Position numbers and translations under genes: made by a program. From Paralvinella palmiformis (Eukaryota > Annelida > Polychaeta > Terebellida > Alvinellidae): 64,000 nucleotides of DNA. Under the pieces are notes generated by a model that saw nothing but the letters and a program-made list of their open reading frames with translations, was not told the DNA's origin and searched no databases. Every line of letters begins with the position of its first letter. Within the stretch, counting starts at the first letter, position 1. Below, piece by piece: positions 1-15,189 of this stretch. The stretch covers positions 62,501-126,500 of the forward strand of contig JAODUP010000421.1 of the NCBI GenBank assembly GCA_025642065.1, read 5' to 3'.

Positions 1-1237
1 ATTTCACCAACGTGAAATGATAAGAGTTGAAATAATCGATTACTACCGCAATAAAATCAGGGAATAGACAATTTATTATAAATATCAAAACACCGATTGT
101 TACCAAGAGAATTAACGAAGACAGCATTGAGTTAAGATGTGATAGTTGAGTCTGTTCGACTATCAAGACAACAGGCTGATGGATTTGAAAAAGCAGTCTC
201 TCAAATCAAGAACAGGCGAAAGGTGTAAAACCAGATCGATTAGCCACAGTCGGGAAATTAGCCAGATGACAGCTCAAAGCTAATGTGGAAGTCGGTGCAT
301 TGCATTGAACATATACATACAATCAAAAGTGGAGATGATTTATTAAAAAAATGAACAACATTAACAATTCATCATCGAAATCAATATCTTATTTAACACT
401 CGATCATCAATTAATCGTGTCACTCACGCAACGTTAACGGGATTTTTTTTTTAAATTCACACTTATCAAGCAAAACAATCCGGTAATCCCGAAGGCAAAA
501 GATCCAATAAACATTCTCGGGAAAGTCCCATAGCTAGGATTACCAGAAATTGCCTATGTAACAGATAATGGAAAGAGTAATCTTCTCAGCCGTGAAACAA
601 GATTACGACTCCGGTACGTCCCCAGGATCCATGCAGTGACCGATGTGGAAGAAGTATCTCGTGTATAAAACAATCCCGACCACTAAATAGAACTCTACCA
701 GATGTACAACGAGGGATGCGTTCGAAGACATTGGTAAAGGAACACACGAATGAAGGTGCACCTTAACGAAACAGTACGACCATCACAAGGGACATCACCG
801 AATTGCTTATCACATCATAGAGTGTGTATGTCCAGAAAGGACTGAATAAGTTTAGACAACTGGACGTGATTGAATAAGTAATGGATGTCCATTGCTACTG
901 TTTCGACGTGAGAGAAGTTAATAAAGCCAACTGATGGGAGCTTAATCTGATCTCATCAGTAGATGATCTTATATTACAATTAAACCGGTTATCTGATATA
1001 TGGCGAAAATAAATCTGATATAACCACAGCTTAGCATCGAATAGAGATGATACTTGAACGAGACACTTTATGAATGGACAGCAATATTATAATTAATAAA
1101 CATCATTAGAAATGATGATCTGTCTAGTTTGATTATAGTTAAAACTAGTTTTAGCTCTTATCGTTGATAGAAGGTATAAAGTGTAATGACATCTATAGAT
1201 CATTAAAACTATCACATGATTGCTTTGAAACATATAA

Positions 1238-1243
<6 letters not shown>
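1..1243. other. Intergenic, nothing recognised
   Basis: AT-rich sequence without microsatellites, long reading frames or recognisable transposon protein. It is unusually free of simple repeats compared with the next 30 kb, so it could be an old decayed element, but no homology can be named by eye. Confidence 0.5.

Positions 1244-1309
<66 letters not shown>
1244..1309. repeat. (TA)n microsatellite
   Basis: Uninterrupted TA dinucleotide run directly abutting the 5' end of a SINE. A second TA run abuts the 3' end of the same SINE. Confidence 0.95.
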
Positions 1310-1312
<3 letters not shown>

Positions 1313-1485
1313 GGGGGCTCGTGTCAGGGTAGCGTGTTAGACCACAGATCACTACCACCCGTGTTCGAATCCCGGTGTGGGCATATCTGAAGGTTGTTTC
1401 GTCTTTCTGCGTCTCATTACCTTTGGAGGTCCTCGGCCCCTTTACTCCTTGTGCACAAAAATGGCCGTAAAACATCAATCATCAA

Positions 1486-1489
<4 letters not shown>
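1310..1489 (+). mobile_element. tRNA-derived SINE, family A
   Basis: The head carries a pol III A-box-like segment (gggtagcgtgttagacc) and a clear B box (gtgttcgaatcccggtg). The body, which contains gcgtctcattacctttgga and gcacaaaaatggccg, recurs at 8.7, 16.6, 27.8, 55.7 and 62.8 kb. The tail catcaatcatcaacatcat runs into (TA)n. It is one of the best preserved copies in the window, with the 27.8-kb copy. The family name is mine. Confidence 0.85.

Positions 1490-1523
<34 letters not shown>
1490..1523. repeat. (TA)n microsatellite after SINE
   Basis: TA run following the SINE tail. With the run at 1244-1309 it suggests insertion into a pre-existing TA array, or a TA-type SINE tail that expanded. 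Confidence 0.9.
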
Positions 1524-1525
<2 letters not shown>

Positions 1526-1852
1526 TAATCTTTGGTCAGGTATATGATGAACTGTTTTGTTTTAATGAGTACACACTTAATCCTAGGAATTGTTTATGTT
1601 AAAAAGTTGTTTCGTTTTAGGCAACAAATAGAGTTATATTATATTATATTGTTATAAATGTATAGTCTCTGCGGTCATGGTTTCTAGTCTCATCATTTTC
1701 AAAGACATACTTGTATATAAATATATGACAGATGGTCAACAGACATTGGTCGACAGAAGTAAATATATCTATTTCTCTAGTTTGGTGACGAGGCTGACGT
1801 GTGAAGATGTGGAGTTTGAAAATATAACTACATATTATTTATAGATAATAAA

Positions 1853-1922
<70 letters not shown>

Positions 1923-3550
1923 CTTTCTTAACACTAATTCATAAAATGACCATCAACTCATCAAGGAGGTAAGTTACTTATATATCCATAAACCGCCTGA
2001 GTAATCCATTATTCCTGAGTAAACTAATGGCTACGTCAAAGGAGAGCAGTAGCTAGTTGGCGGATTCTAAACGAATACACCCAGATTTCTTGTCTGCTAC
2101 TTTGCCGCTGAGCCATTACGCCTTGTTGCTAGAATCAAAACAAAGCCCACGAACTTTGTATTAGATGTTTGCCGAACAGATTTTATGGTTAGACAGTACC
2201 AGACCTAAGGCTTAGTACATCTTCGGTATTTTGCTAAAATTAATATTTTAAGTAGCACAAATTGTGAGTGGTCTCCTTGTAACAAGAGTCTACTGACATA
2301 AGAGATGACCATTTATCAAACTCCCCCCCCTCCCCACTTAAACACCCAGATGAGACGTCAAACTAGAAAAACAAAACAGTGATATTTAAATGGTAAATCC
2401 CTATAATAATAACGCTCTTTGTCTTGTCTCCTATTTTAAAACAAAATTGCGCCTCTTCGTTGCCGCATCTTAAAGGTCGAATGTGGTGCTCGGCTCGGAG
2501 TCTTCTGGTGGCTATAATAGACATATTGTTTTGTATAAAACAGGCCAAATGTGTGCTAAATAATATTTATGGTATTTAGTTACAAGGTAGACCATATTAA
2601 GCTACTTTGCTCCCCAAAAGGCTGCACTAGCTGATCTAATAAAGAAAACTTAGATATGTTTATCTCACTTTAATAGCAGAGTAGAACTGTTTGTTGTTTT
2701 ATAAAAACCTGCTCTTGTAATATGTTGGCTAATATTAAATGAATTGCGAGTATTTTCGTTATCATATTTTATTTAAAATTAAATCTTTTGATATACAGAT
2801 TTTCATCTTTAATTAAGTCATGTGCTTTCTAAACTGATACAATTTACACAATATAGATCAATATATCGATCATATAAATTATAAAATACCTTTCATATAT
2901 ATATATATATATATATATAAGACAATAGTTTGTATTAAGACATCAGTAAGTAAGTGAGTGATTATATTGTTTATTAGCCATCTGATTGAAGGTCTACTTT
3001 GTACTGAAATAATATTATCAGACTGAAGCCTTTTACTGAGGAATGAACATCCCCCCTTAACACAAGTAAGACAGGGCTTCTTTCCCAAGACTTGTCCCAC
3101 AATGTCCCACTACAGACTAGGACTCTTCTATAATTAAATAATTAAATATTATTTCTGGTTACAGAAAACTAATGAAATTCCCTCAAAGTTATAGTATGAT
3201 TACTATTATTCAATCAACATCTTCTCCTCTACCTTAAATATTTTCTTCAGTAAGGAGATGGAACTGTAATTGTAAGTGAGGATGATCTTGTCAAATTAAC
3301 ATTATTAATATTTACTGTGAAGAATCAGCACCGACATATGCAATGCCTGATACCCAACTGTTTTGTAACATTAGTGAGTTATTATATCAGTAATAACCCA
3401 AAAAACGACAAGGTGTATTGTGTATATGTTACAGTTAATCTGTACGATCAGGTAATATGTGTATCCTTTTTCGACTGAAACTTCTCCTATAGCTGACATA
3501 CTACTAATATTGCAATAATCGTCCCTTTCCCGGGTATAAATCCAAATTGC
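1524..3550. other. Intergenic with (TA)n runs and a possible SINE remnant
   Basis: Contains (TA)n at 1856-1914 and 2895-2919 and a C run at about 2322-2333. On the minus strand around 2030-2145 there is a tRNA-like head (A-box-like tggctcagcggcaaag) that looks like a decayed SINE. No credible exon is visible. Confidence 0.55.
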
Positions 3551-3618
3551 ACACATACGCACGCAGGCATGCACAGACACGCGCACATACACACACGCAA
3601 GCAAGTGCGCACACGCAC

Positions 3619-3687
<69 letters not shown>
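3551..3687. repeat. Compound (CA)n(TA)n microsatellite
   Basis: A degenerate CA/CGCA stretch becomes pure CA, then pure TA. Reading frames through it on both strands are low-complexity artefacts. Confidence 0.95.
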
Positions 3688-3690
<3 letters not shown>

Positions 3691-3743
3691 TCAATCAATA
3701 TCATCCTGTCAAACCAATCTTGGTATCTCTAAATAGATACCAC

Positions 3744-3883
3744 TATCATCATCACCAACATCAACAACAACAACAACAACAATAAAAATAACAGCAAAAT
3801 TAGTCATAATCAACAACAAATATAACGTTCTTGTTCTACTACAGTTGCCATTGCTACACTACAACTACCACCACCACTAATAA

Positions 3884-3915
<32 letters not shown>
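3744..3915. repeat. Triplet-repeat cluster (CAA)n ... (TAG)n
   Basis: CAA triplets at about 3760-3783 and a TAG run at about 3882-3916, immediately upstream of the ~300-bp dispersed repeat copy 1. Confidence 0.9.
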
Positions 3916-3916
<1 letters not shown>

Positions 3917-3924
3917 ATTGTGAA

Positions 3925-4265
3925 GTGTTTCCCACTGTCTAACACTAAATAGTGTTCATGCCATTTCAGACAGTTGATGCACAAAACAACAGGAAGTAAT
4001 ATATTGGTCACGTGATCTCTTAAATGCCACCGGAAATGGTTATCTGAGCGATAATTGGGGTTCTTGGGACGAAACGTGACTAAATCTTTGTTATTTCACC
4101 AATAGATAGCTCGGAGACGGGATATAAGAGGCGGAACGTGGACCATTGATAGATGATGCGGATCCCTTGTTGGATGTTACAGCAATGGGGCTGATGATCG
4201 TAGATTTAGTTCATTAAGAATAGATTACATGGGCTGTATTGGTTTTGTTTCGTTTCTTTTCATTA
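3925..4265 (+). repeat. ~300-bp dispersed repeat, copy 1
   Basis: Aligns along its length with 15190-15540. Shared blocks, in order, include ccatttcagacagtt, ggaagtaat, cacgtgat, aatggttatctga, cgataattg, ctttgttattt, aagaggcggaac and accattgat. Both copies are followed by (ACT)n then (AAT)n, so the triplet tract behaves like an element tail. No coding capacity and no obvious pol III boxes. It could be a nonautonomous transposon, or a conserved noncoding module duplicated within the locus. Confidence 0.85.
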
Positions 4266-4267
4266 AT

Positions 4268-4304
4268 AATACTACTACTACTACTACTACTACTAATAAT
4301 AATA

Positions 4305-4385
<81 letters not shown>
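4268..4385. repeat. (ACT)n(AAT)n tail
   Basis: About eight ACT units followed by about 30 AAT units, directly after dispersed repeat copy 1. The same order of triplets follows copy 2. Confidence 0.95.
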
Positions 4386-4386
<1 letters not shown>

Positions 4387-4656
4387 GATAGCACTAGATA
4401 TATTCTGAAGATTGAGGCTCTGACAATAATATGATAAAGATCTAAAGGGTTTATATCTCTACATGAATAATTATGTTAAAATATATATTTTTTTTAATTC
4501 AGAGAATAAAAGCTAATATAAAGATTAGCAAAGTTTCTAGAGATCTATTATTGTGTGTTATAGTTCATGTCTTTGTTTCCGAATTCCACAACATTTTAGG
4601 TTTATATATCAAATACTGAGTCCCACTGATCTAGCCTACGACAATATGAAATGTTA

Positions 4657-4800
4657 TTGTTGTTCGGGATGCACGGCAGGTTAAATGGGTCAAACGAAGC
4701 GAAAAGACAAAACCAAAGACAAAACACCTCTCAAACAAAGCTAGGGCTCGATTTGCACCCAGGTGTTGGATGTCTGGAAGACAGCGCGCACGGGGTATAA
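4657..4800 (-). mobile_element. Decayed family A SINE
   Basis: On the minus strand this reads the family A body: the plus strand shows ggttaaatgggtcaa and acaaaacacctctcaaacaaa, degenerate complements of the SINE body. The head is poorly preserved. Confidence 0.45.
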
Positions 4801-5194
4801 GAAATATATATTAAGGTATAAGGTGGCCAGCTGATGTGTTAAATTTGAGATACTTCATCTGCGTATTTTATGGAAGAAAATGATCGTTGCTTAACCATCA
4901 TTATATTTCCAAGATATGTCATTACCTAATGCAATCATTCATATTGAAAAACCCTTAATGTGACTAATATTATGAAAATAATTAAAATCAGTCATGGATA
5001 TTGTGTTTTACTCATAAAATCCATATATATAGGATATATGATCTTTTCACCTTCTTGAAACAGAATTTCCATAGTTGTTCCCACTGAGTGTATGTCGTCT
5101 GTAGATAACAAATTTCATATTTCCATTATTTCTGCTAACCATTTATCAATGTCTTATTTTGACATGATAGCCGTATGTAGTGTACTTATAGCTC

Positions 5195-5360
5195 TCTCTC
5201 ATAACCTCCATGTTGTGGATTCGAACTAGAACTGTGAGATGTTGCCCTTGGGGAATAAGATCTCAAAGCTTAAACGCTTGTGACCCGAAGAACCTGTACA
5301 CAGCAACGTATTGGAATAAACTACTGAAATAGAATTGTATCCCGATAGTCACTTCAAACG
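5195..5360 (+). mobile_element. tRNA-derived SINE, family B
   Basis: B-box-like gttgtggattcgaacta, then a body ending in ttggaataaactactgaa and agtcacttcaaacgaat. That 3' half resembles 16790-16865, and the head resembles the one at 9870-9920. No paralogous gene explains this, so a SINE family is the simplest reading. Confidence 0.55.
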
Positions 5361-5663
5361 AATCGACAACAACAAGCCACTGAAAGCTTTATGATCACGT
5401 GATCAATGACATTAAAACAACAAACGAACAAACAAATCATGTCAAAGTTTAGTATCATCATCTTCATAATCTATACTTTCAGCAAAGTTATGATATATGT
5501 TGATAATCGATTGCCTTTGATGCCCGTACAATAGGCTGATTGATAATTAACTTACAGTTTGTTTTGATCATCTGTCTATCAGCGAATTTATTTATATTAT
5601 TGTTGCCGTTTTTGAATAATTTGAATAGATTAATTAAGCCTAAAACGTTGTTTTACTCCGACT

Positions 5664-5775
5664 TGTGTACATACGGTACCCTGAATTGCCCAAGCGACCT
5701 CGAAAGATAATCAAGCGAAATGAAAGATGAAACATCCTTCAGACATAGTTAGATCGGGATTAGTTAGCAAAAATC
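5664..5775 (-). mobile_element. Family A SINE fragment
   Basis: The plus strand shows aagcgacctcgaaagataat and gaaacatccttcagacata, the complement of the family A body (gaaggntgtttc ... ctttggaggtcgct). The tRNA head is missing or decayed. Confidence 0.6.
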
Positions 5776-5792
5776 ATGATGTTATGTCTGTC

Positions 5793-6332
<540 letters not shown>

Positions 6333-6536
6333 AAAAGCTCACAAGACAAAAGTTCGCTAGACAAAGGTTCGCAAAACATAATCTCACACCCTTAATGAAA
6401 AAAAGAGACAAAAGCTCACAACTAAAATACACTTCCATCAAATTGTCAAATTAATTTTTTCATGTCAGAAATATTTCCGTGCGTGTGTGTTATGTATTAA
6501 TACATTTGTAATAATAATAGCCGAAATAATAATAAT

Positions 6537-6842
6537 AATAATAATGGCGAAAATGGCAGTTTTTAACGTGGCTGGCAATCTCAAATGAGGCAGACGCAAA
6601 TGGTCTGTAATTTACAGCTTCCCATTGGAGACTAATTCTAAATAAATTTAGAATTTATAATAAATGGCATGTTCGGTGGAGAAAACCTTGCCAGTTGCCT
6701 GGCTAGATGAAAAACTCCTCGTACTCCAGTGCCAAGGCCGAGGCGCGAACCCGCGACCTCCCGCACAGAATGAACAATGCCATAAGTAAATAGTCTAACG
6801 CTCTACCCATGAGGCCAAAGAGGCGGTATAATTGGAAGAGAT
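6537..6842 (-). mobile_element. tRNA-derived SINE, family C
   Basis: Nearly collinear with 35998-36292. Shared plus-strand blocks: aatggcgaaa, atggtctgtaattta, aaataaattt, ccagt-gcctgg, gaaaaactcctc, cgacctcccgcaca. On the minus strand the right end is a tRNA-like head with the B box inside the gcgaacccgcgacc complement. It sits inside foldback element 1. Confidence 0.75.
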
Positions 6843-6959
6843 CGAGGGATAACAAGAAACATCCTTGTCAGTAATTCCAATGAGCAGATCTCATCTTTCC
6901 TATAAAAGGACTAACCTTCCAGCATATATCATTTATTTATAGACATTAAAATTAGTAAT

Positions 6960-7110
6960 TCCTTTACAAAGTGGGTTTTAAGAACCTTATAAAATATGTT
7001 CTGACTTGTTGCTACAGAAGCGCCTTCAAACCCTCTGCCAAGACATTGTAGCTAAATGCAGATCGTTGGCTGACTTCCTCATGGCAGTGGGGCACTAATC
7101 GGCCCAGAGG
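6960..7110. repeat. Repeat fragment shared with 8281-8330
   Basis: The segment gttttaagaaccttataaaa followed by tatgttctga-ttgtt recurs at 8300-8335 with a few mismatches. It is a fragment of an unidentified dispersed element inside the foldback interior. Confidence 0.6.
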
Positions 7111-7307
7111 GAATTTCTATGTAACAACTGTGACATTTATTATATTTCATTTATATGTTATATATGATATGTAACACCGGTGACGTTTATATGCGATAAG
7201 TAATACCTGTAACATTTATATGTATATGTTTATATTTGTGTAAAAATTTAAAACAAATTAAAAATTAAAATTGTTGTGAGCTCTTGTCTTTTTTTTTTCA
7301 TTAATGG

Positions 7308-7695
7308 TGTGAGTTTATGTCTTGTGAGTTTATGTCTTGTGAGTTTATGTCTTGCGAGTTTATGTCTTGTGAGTTTATGTCTTATGAGTTTATGTCTTAT
7401 GAGTTTATGTCTTGCGAGTTTATGTCTTGTGAGTTTATGTCTTGTGAGTTTATGTCTTGTGAGTTTATGTCTTGTGAGTTTATGTCCTGTGATTTTATGT
7501 CCTGTGATTTTATGTCTTGTGAGTTTATGTCTTGCGAGTTTATGTCTTGTGAGTTTATGTCTTGTGAGTTTATGTCTTGTGAGTTTATGTCTTGTGAGTT
7601 TATGTCTTGTGAGTTTATGTCTTGTGAGTTTATGTCTTGTGAGTTTATGTCTTGTGAGTTTATGTCTTGTGAGTTTATGTCTTGCGAGCTTATGT
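7308..7695 (+). repeat. 15-bp minisatellite
   Basis: About 26 tandem copies of gagtttatgtcttgt with occasional substitutions (cgag, tatg, gattt). Because 15 is a multiple of 3, several frames stay open (for example a Ser-Cys-Glu-Phe-Met repeat), but there is no sign that any is a gene. It is the expanded right arm of foldback element 1. Confidence 0.95.
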
Positions 7696-7939
7696 CATGG
7701 AATCAATAAGAAAAGGACGTGAAACAAATTAATTAACAATACAATAAAATCACATTAAAAACATAACAAAATACATATACAATAACATATTTACGTTGAA
7801 AGGAATTTTGAAGGTATTATGTTCGGTTTTCTAATACGTAATAAGAGAAAGTTTCACTTTCCTTGATGTGATGATTTGTTAAAACCCATAATCTTATCTA
7901 AACCGATAAAGATCTCTCGGCATGAAAATGTTCCATTTA

Positions 7940-8110
7940 TTTAATAGTATTATTAATAATATTATTTTACATAGCGCCGTTTTTCACTTGTAATGCTCTG
8001 GTGCGCTATACATTGAGAATATAATTAAAACAATGATAATAATATACAAAATTTATATAGCGCCCTATATAACCTGTAAGAAGGTTACTCCAAAGCGTTT
8101 GACAGTAAAT
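7940..8110. repeat. Dispersed-element fragments
   Basis: Two related pieces, acatagcgccgttttt-ca and atatagcgccctatata, each followed by a '-ctg-aaggt-actc-aaagcg' or similar context. They look like 3' ends of a retroelement or SINE with AT-rich tails, but are too short to classify. Confidence 0.4.
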
Positions 8111-8280
8111 AATTCTTTTGTATGTAACAGATTTACATCTTTAAAAATACGTAATTCTTTCCAGGCAAATACATAATATATTCAGTTAGGAAAAGCTGAA
8201 ACCAAAAAAAATATATTCAGTCTCAAACAACACAAACACATTTTATACATAAATACACCGGGTTATAGATTTTATTACTG

Positions 8281-8700
8281 GGTTAATTTAGAAAGTGCGT
8301 TTTAAGAACCCTATAAAATATGTTCTGATTGTTGCGCGTTTACTATGATTAGGTAACTTATTCCACAGCCCGTGAGCTGATGCTGGGAAAGATTTTCCCC
8401 CGTACATTACTGTGTGACCTTTTGTCACTGGTAGTTAAAGAAAAAAGGTTACTGGTATTTACACCAGGTTTATTGTGATATGCAATTACCTTGTAGCTTC
8501 CAGCAGTAATTCTAACAATATTCTATGCCTAATTAGCTTTCAGCCAGCCAGGGTTTCCCGTCTTGTGTGACGATACCTGATTATTATTCTTTGTTCTACA
8601 ATGTTATATAGTTTACTCAACACTAAGATGCATCGCGGGTGCTAACGGTGTCTTTATTGTTCAAAGTTATACGTCTAAACACCCCCCCCCTTGGCGTAAT
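8281..8700. repeat. Unclassified dispersed element
   Basis: The first ~55 bp duplicate sequence at 6965-7012. The remainder has no reading frame and ends near a C run (8681-8690). Called repetitive only because of the shared start. Confidence 0.4.
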
Positions 8701-8705
8701 GCTGT

Positions 8706-8880
8706 GACATCTCCATAGCCTAACTGATTGCACCGTTGGCCAAAAAACTCTAGTGTCTGGGTTCAAACCCGATATATGGCTGAAGGTAGTTTCCTCTTTC
8801 ACCCCGCCTCACTATCTTTGGAGGTTATTTGCTCCATCAAATCTATCGTATGTACAAAGTGGCCATCAAAACAGTAACTT
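8706..8880 (+). mobile_element. Family A SINE
   Basis: B-box-like gtctgggttcaaacccga, body ggctgaaggtagtttcctc and ctcactatctttggaggtta, end gtacaaagtggccatcaaaa. More diverged than the 27.8-kb copy. Confidence 0.8.
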
Positions 8881-9096
8881 AAGTATTAGCATTATCCAAA
8901 GTTCAAAATTAAAATAGGATGTAATCAATACAATATGCTGGATAAATAAAACACTTGACATGATCCATTTTATTCCTAGACTTACAAGAATAGAATATTA
9001 TTCAATGTTTAAATATGCAGTTTAAAATAATATTGACCCAAGTTTCATACACGATTACCTCCAACCGACTGAACAGTTTTTCTCATGTCAAGTACC

Positions 9097-9099
<3 letters not shown>

Positions 9100-9187
<88 letters not shown>
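9100..9187. repeat. (TA)n microsatellite
   Basis: About 44 uninterrupted TA units. Confidence 0.97.
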
Positions 9188-9188
<1 letters not shown>

Positions 9189-9869
9189 GTACACACGAGA
9201 TCAGATAATTATAATAACGAAGAAGTACCATGAAGCTACTTAACGATCACATCACCACGAACATAAATCATAACAACTAAAAGGTATATTTCCTTAATTT
9301 CCTTAGTAAGATATCTTTACCATCTCATTGTCTAACTCGGATGTAATTCTGTTTAAAACATGTATAATACAACATTTTCAATTTTCCGATTTAATTTATG
9401 TCTGACGTCACACCAGTCAGTCAGCCTCAATCTAGTACAGATTATTATTATTATTATGGTTGCTAAGAGCTCTACATAAAAGTAAATCGTAATTTTTTGT
9501 GAGTCGCTGATCCATCTGTAATATGGGGCCATTATTCGTTATAGTGGATTGCCATTAACCAGAGCTTCACATATCCATAAGCTTTCTTCTGGAAACAGTT
9601 TTTTTTAGCTCAACCGCCCCCCCATACACACACACACTTAGTGGGATACTCATGGTTCCGTTTCCGGTTATGATTTTATAAATCAGCTTCGTAAAACGTA
9701 ACAATGGCCGATAATTGTATAAACTTTCTTCCTATTTCAAAAAAGTAATACATGTTTAATGGTGTTAGAGTGTCACTTCTGTATATATTATATATAACAT
9801 CAGGCTCTGTGCGTTGTTATAATCCGTCTAATTCGAAGTATCATCACTTCTCCGTGATAAAAGGCATAC
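9188..9869. other. Intergenic, nothing recognised
   Basis: AT-rich with a short ATT run (9443-9457) and a C run near 9617. No exon or transposon protein seen. Confidence 0.5.
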
Positions 9870-10025
9870 TGATGGTGCAATAGCTAAAGCACTGCACTCT
9901 AAGCCTCCAGGTTGTGGGATCGAATCTGGGTCATACCTGTGTTCGTTCGATGTCTTTCTCTAGCAAATCATACCTTGGCCGACGGTTAACCACCGAGCAT
10001 AAACTCAACTCTCTGTTATAGGACA
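9870..10025 (+). mobile_element. tRNA-derived SINE, family B-like
   Basis: A-box-like ggtgcaatagctaaagcac and B box gtgggatcgaatctgggtc at tRNA spacing. The body is different from family A. Confidence 0.6.
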
Positions 10026-10452
10026 ATATTACAGAGCGTATGAGAGAGAAGAACAGGCCATAACATCGTTCTATGTTTCCAAAGTTGTCTTCTATACGTG
10101 TTACTTTTCTTGAAAATGTTTGTCATAGAATCAGTTACTAAAATACAACAATGGTGAGTATAGCTGTTGTGTAGGTAGCTTTTAGCTACATAAAGACAAG
10201 CGTATAGTTATTATCATTTTGTATTTAATATTGTTCTTCATACATTTGCTAAATTACCTGCATCACACCATATCTGATATATTTCAGTTGCCTTACTAAT
10301 GGGCCAACTATGATATGTCTATTAAATTTCTATATAGGATATTTTCTTAGTTGATTCAGATAGTTTCGCTATTATTTTGTATTGAATGGTTATCCACGAG
10401 ATTTAAACAATACATCAGTTTATACATTGTTCTAACCCCAATGATGTCAATA

Positions 10453-14020
<3,568 letters not shown>

Positions 14021-14120
14021 CAGCAGCAGCAACAACAAAAACAACAACACCACAACCACCACCATCACCATCGTCAACAACAACAACAACAACAACAACA
14101 ATAATAATAATAATAATAAG
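14021..14120. repeat. Triplet cluster (CAA)n/(CAC)n/(AAT)n
   Basis: Runs of CAA, CCA/CAC and AAT triplets leading into the 18-bp minisatellite. Confidence 0.9.
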
Positions 14121-14208
14121 ATAATGTTGTTTTATTCGTTATTGTGGCATCCGCCGCCGCCACGACTACTACTAGCACTATAACTATTGGTTATTGTTGT
14201 TATCGTAA

Positions 14209-14695
14209 TTGTGATGGTGTTTGTGGTGGTGATGGTGTTTGTGGTGGTGATGGTGTTTGTGGTGGTGATGGTGTTTGTGGTGGTGATGGTGTTTGTGGTG
14301 GTGATGGTGTTTGTGGTGGTGATGGTGTTTGTGGTGGTGATGGTGTTTGTGGTGGTGATGGTGGTTGTGGTGGTGATGGTGTTTGTGGTGGTGATGGTGT
14401 TTGTGGTGGTGATAGTGGTTGTGGTGGTGATGGTGGTTGTGGTGGTGATGGTGTTTGTGGTGGTGATGGTGTTTGTGGTGGTGATGGTGGTTGTGGTGGT
14501 GATGGTGTTTGTGGTGGTGATGGTGGTTGTGGTGGTGATGGTGTTTGTGGTGGTGATGGTGTTTGTGGTGGTGATGGTGGTTGTGGTGGTGATGGTGTTT
14601 GTGGTGGTGATGGTGTTTGTGGTGGTGATGGTGTTGTGGTGGTTGTGGTGGTGATGGTGTTTGTGGTGGTGATGGTGGTGGTGGTGGTAGTTGTG
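14209..14695. repeat. 18-bp G/T-rich minisatellite
   Basis: About 25 copies of ggtgtttgtggtggtgat, with some units having ggtggt in place of ggtgtt. The plus strand is strongly G/T-biased. The 18-bp period keeps several frames open on both strands (Cys-Gly-Gly-Asp-Gly-type or His-rich), which is expected by construction and not evidence of coding. Confidence 0.95.
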
Positions 14696-14839
14696 GCAAG
14701 TAGCACCAACACAAGCAACACTAGCAGCAACAGTATTGACGGGAGTAAAACGAGAACATAATCGTTGTTGTTGTTAATTATAATAATGTTGTTAACACGT
14801 TGCTAGTGATGAAGGTGGTGGTGATGAAATAATAACAAT

Positions 14840-15140
14840 AATAATTATATAATACTACTTCTGCTGAATAATTATATAATACTACTTCTTCTACCACCAC
14901 CACTACTACTACTGCTACTACTACTACTACTACTATTACTAACTACTACTACATCATTAACAATGCTGACAATAACCGCTACTAGTACTACTTCCTAAAA
15001 CCAACCCTAGTCCTTGTCCTCATCCATATCTTCATCCACCAACTACTACTACTACTGCTACTACTACTACTACTGCTACTACTACTACTAGCTACTACTA
15101 CTACTACTACTGCTACTACTACTACTGCTGCTGCTGCTCC
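14840..15140. repeat. (ACT)n-dominated triplet region
   Basis: Interrupted ACT/GCT/CAC triplets for ~300 bp immediately upstream of dispersed repeat copy 2. Includes (TGC) units at about 15125-15138 and a 25-bp local duplication at 14845-14890. Confidence 0.9.
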
Positions 15141-15189
15141 AACGACTACTAAACTACTAAAGTATGCTTATAAAACTAATATTTGTGGA

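Larger units (their letters stand above)
6333..7695. mobile_element. Foldback-type element 1 with tandem-repeat termini
   Basis: The left arm (about 6333-6422) and right arm (7273-7695) are inverted copies. The inner 40 bases of the arms (6383-6422 versus the complement of 7273-7312) match at about 37 of 40 positions. Outside that, both arms consist of the same 15-bp unit in opposite orientation: about 3-4 degenerate units on the left and about 26 nearly identical units on the right. The interior is ~850 bp and contains a SINE. No transposase is visible and no target-site duplication could be identified. Architecture resembles Foldback/Galileo-type elements, whose long terminal repeats contain tandem subrepeats. 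Confidence 0.7.

Noticed and set aside
541..600. Possible integrase-like phrase (ACVTDNGK-type) in the first kilobase
   Set aside because: A single short resemblance without neighbouring motifs; not enough to call a retroelement.
7276..7722. 148-codon and 130-codon frames over the 15-bp minisatellite
   Set aside because: A 15-bp period keeps frames open automatically; the product is a 5-residue repeat with no signal, splice or family support.
14144..14761. 205-codon Cys/Gly/Asp-rich frame and His- or Pro-rich frames on the other strand
   Set aside because: Artefact of the 18-bp minisatellite; open in several frames on both strands.
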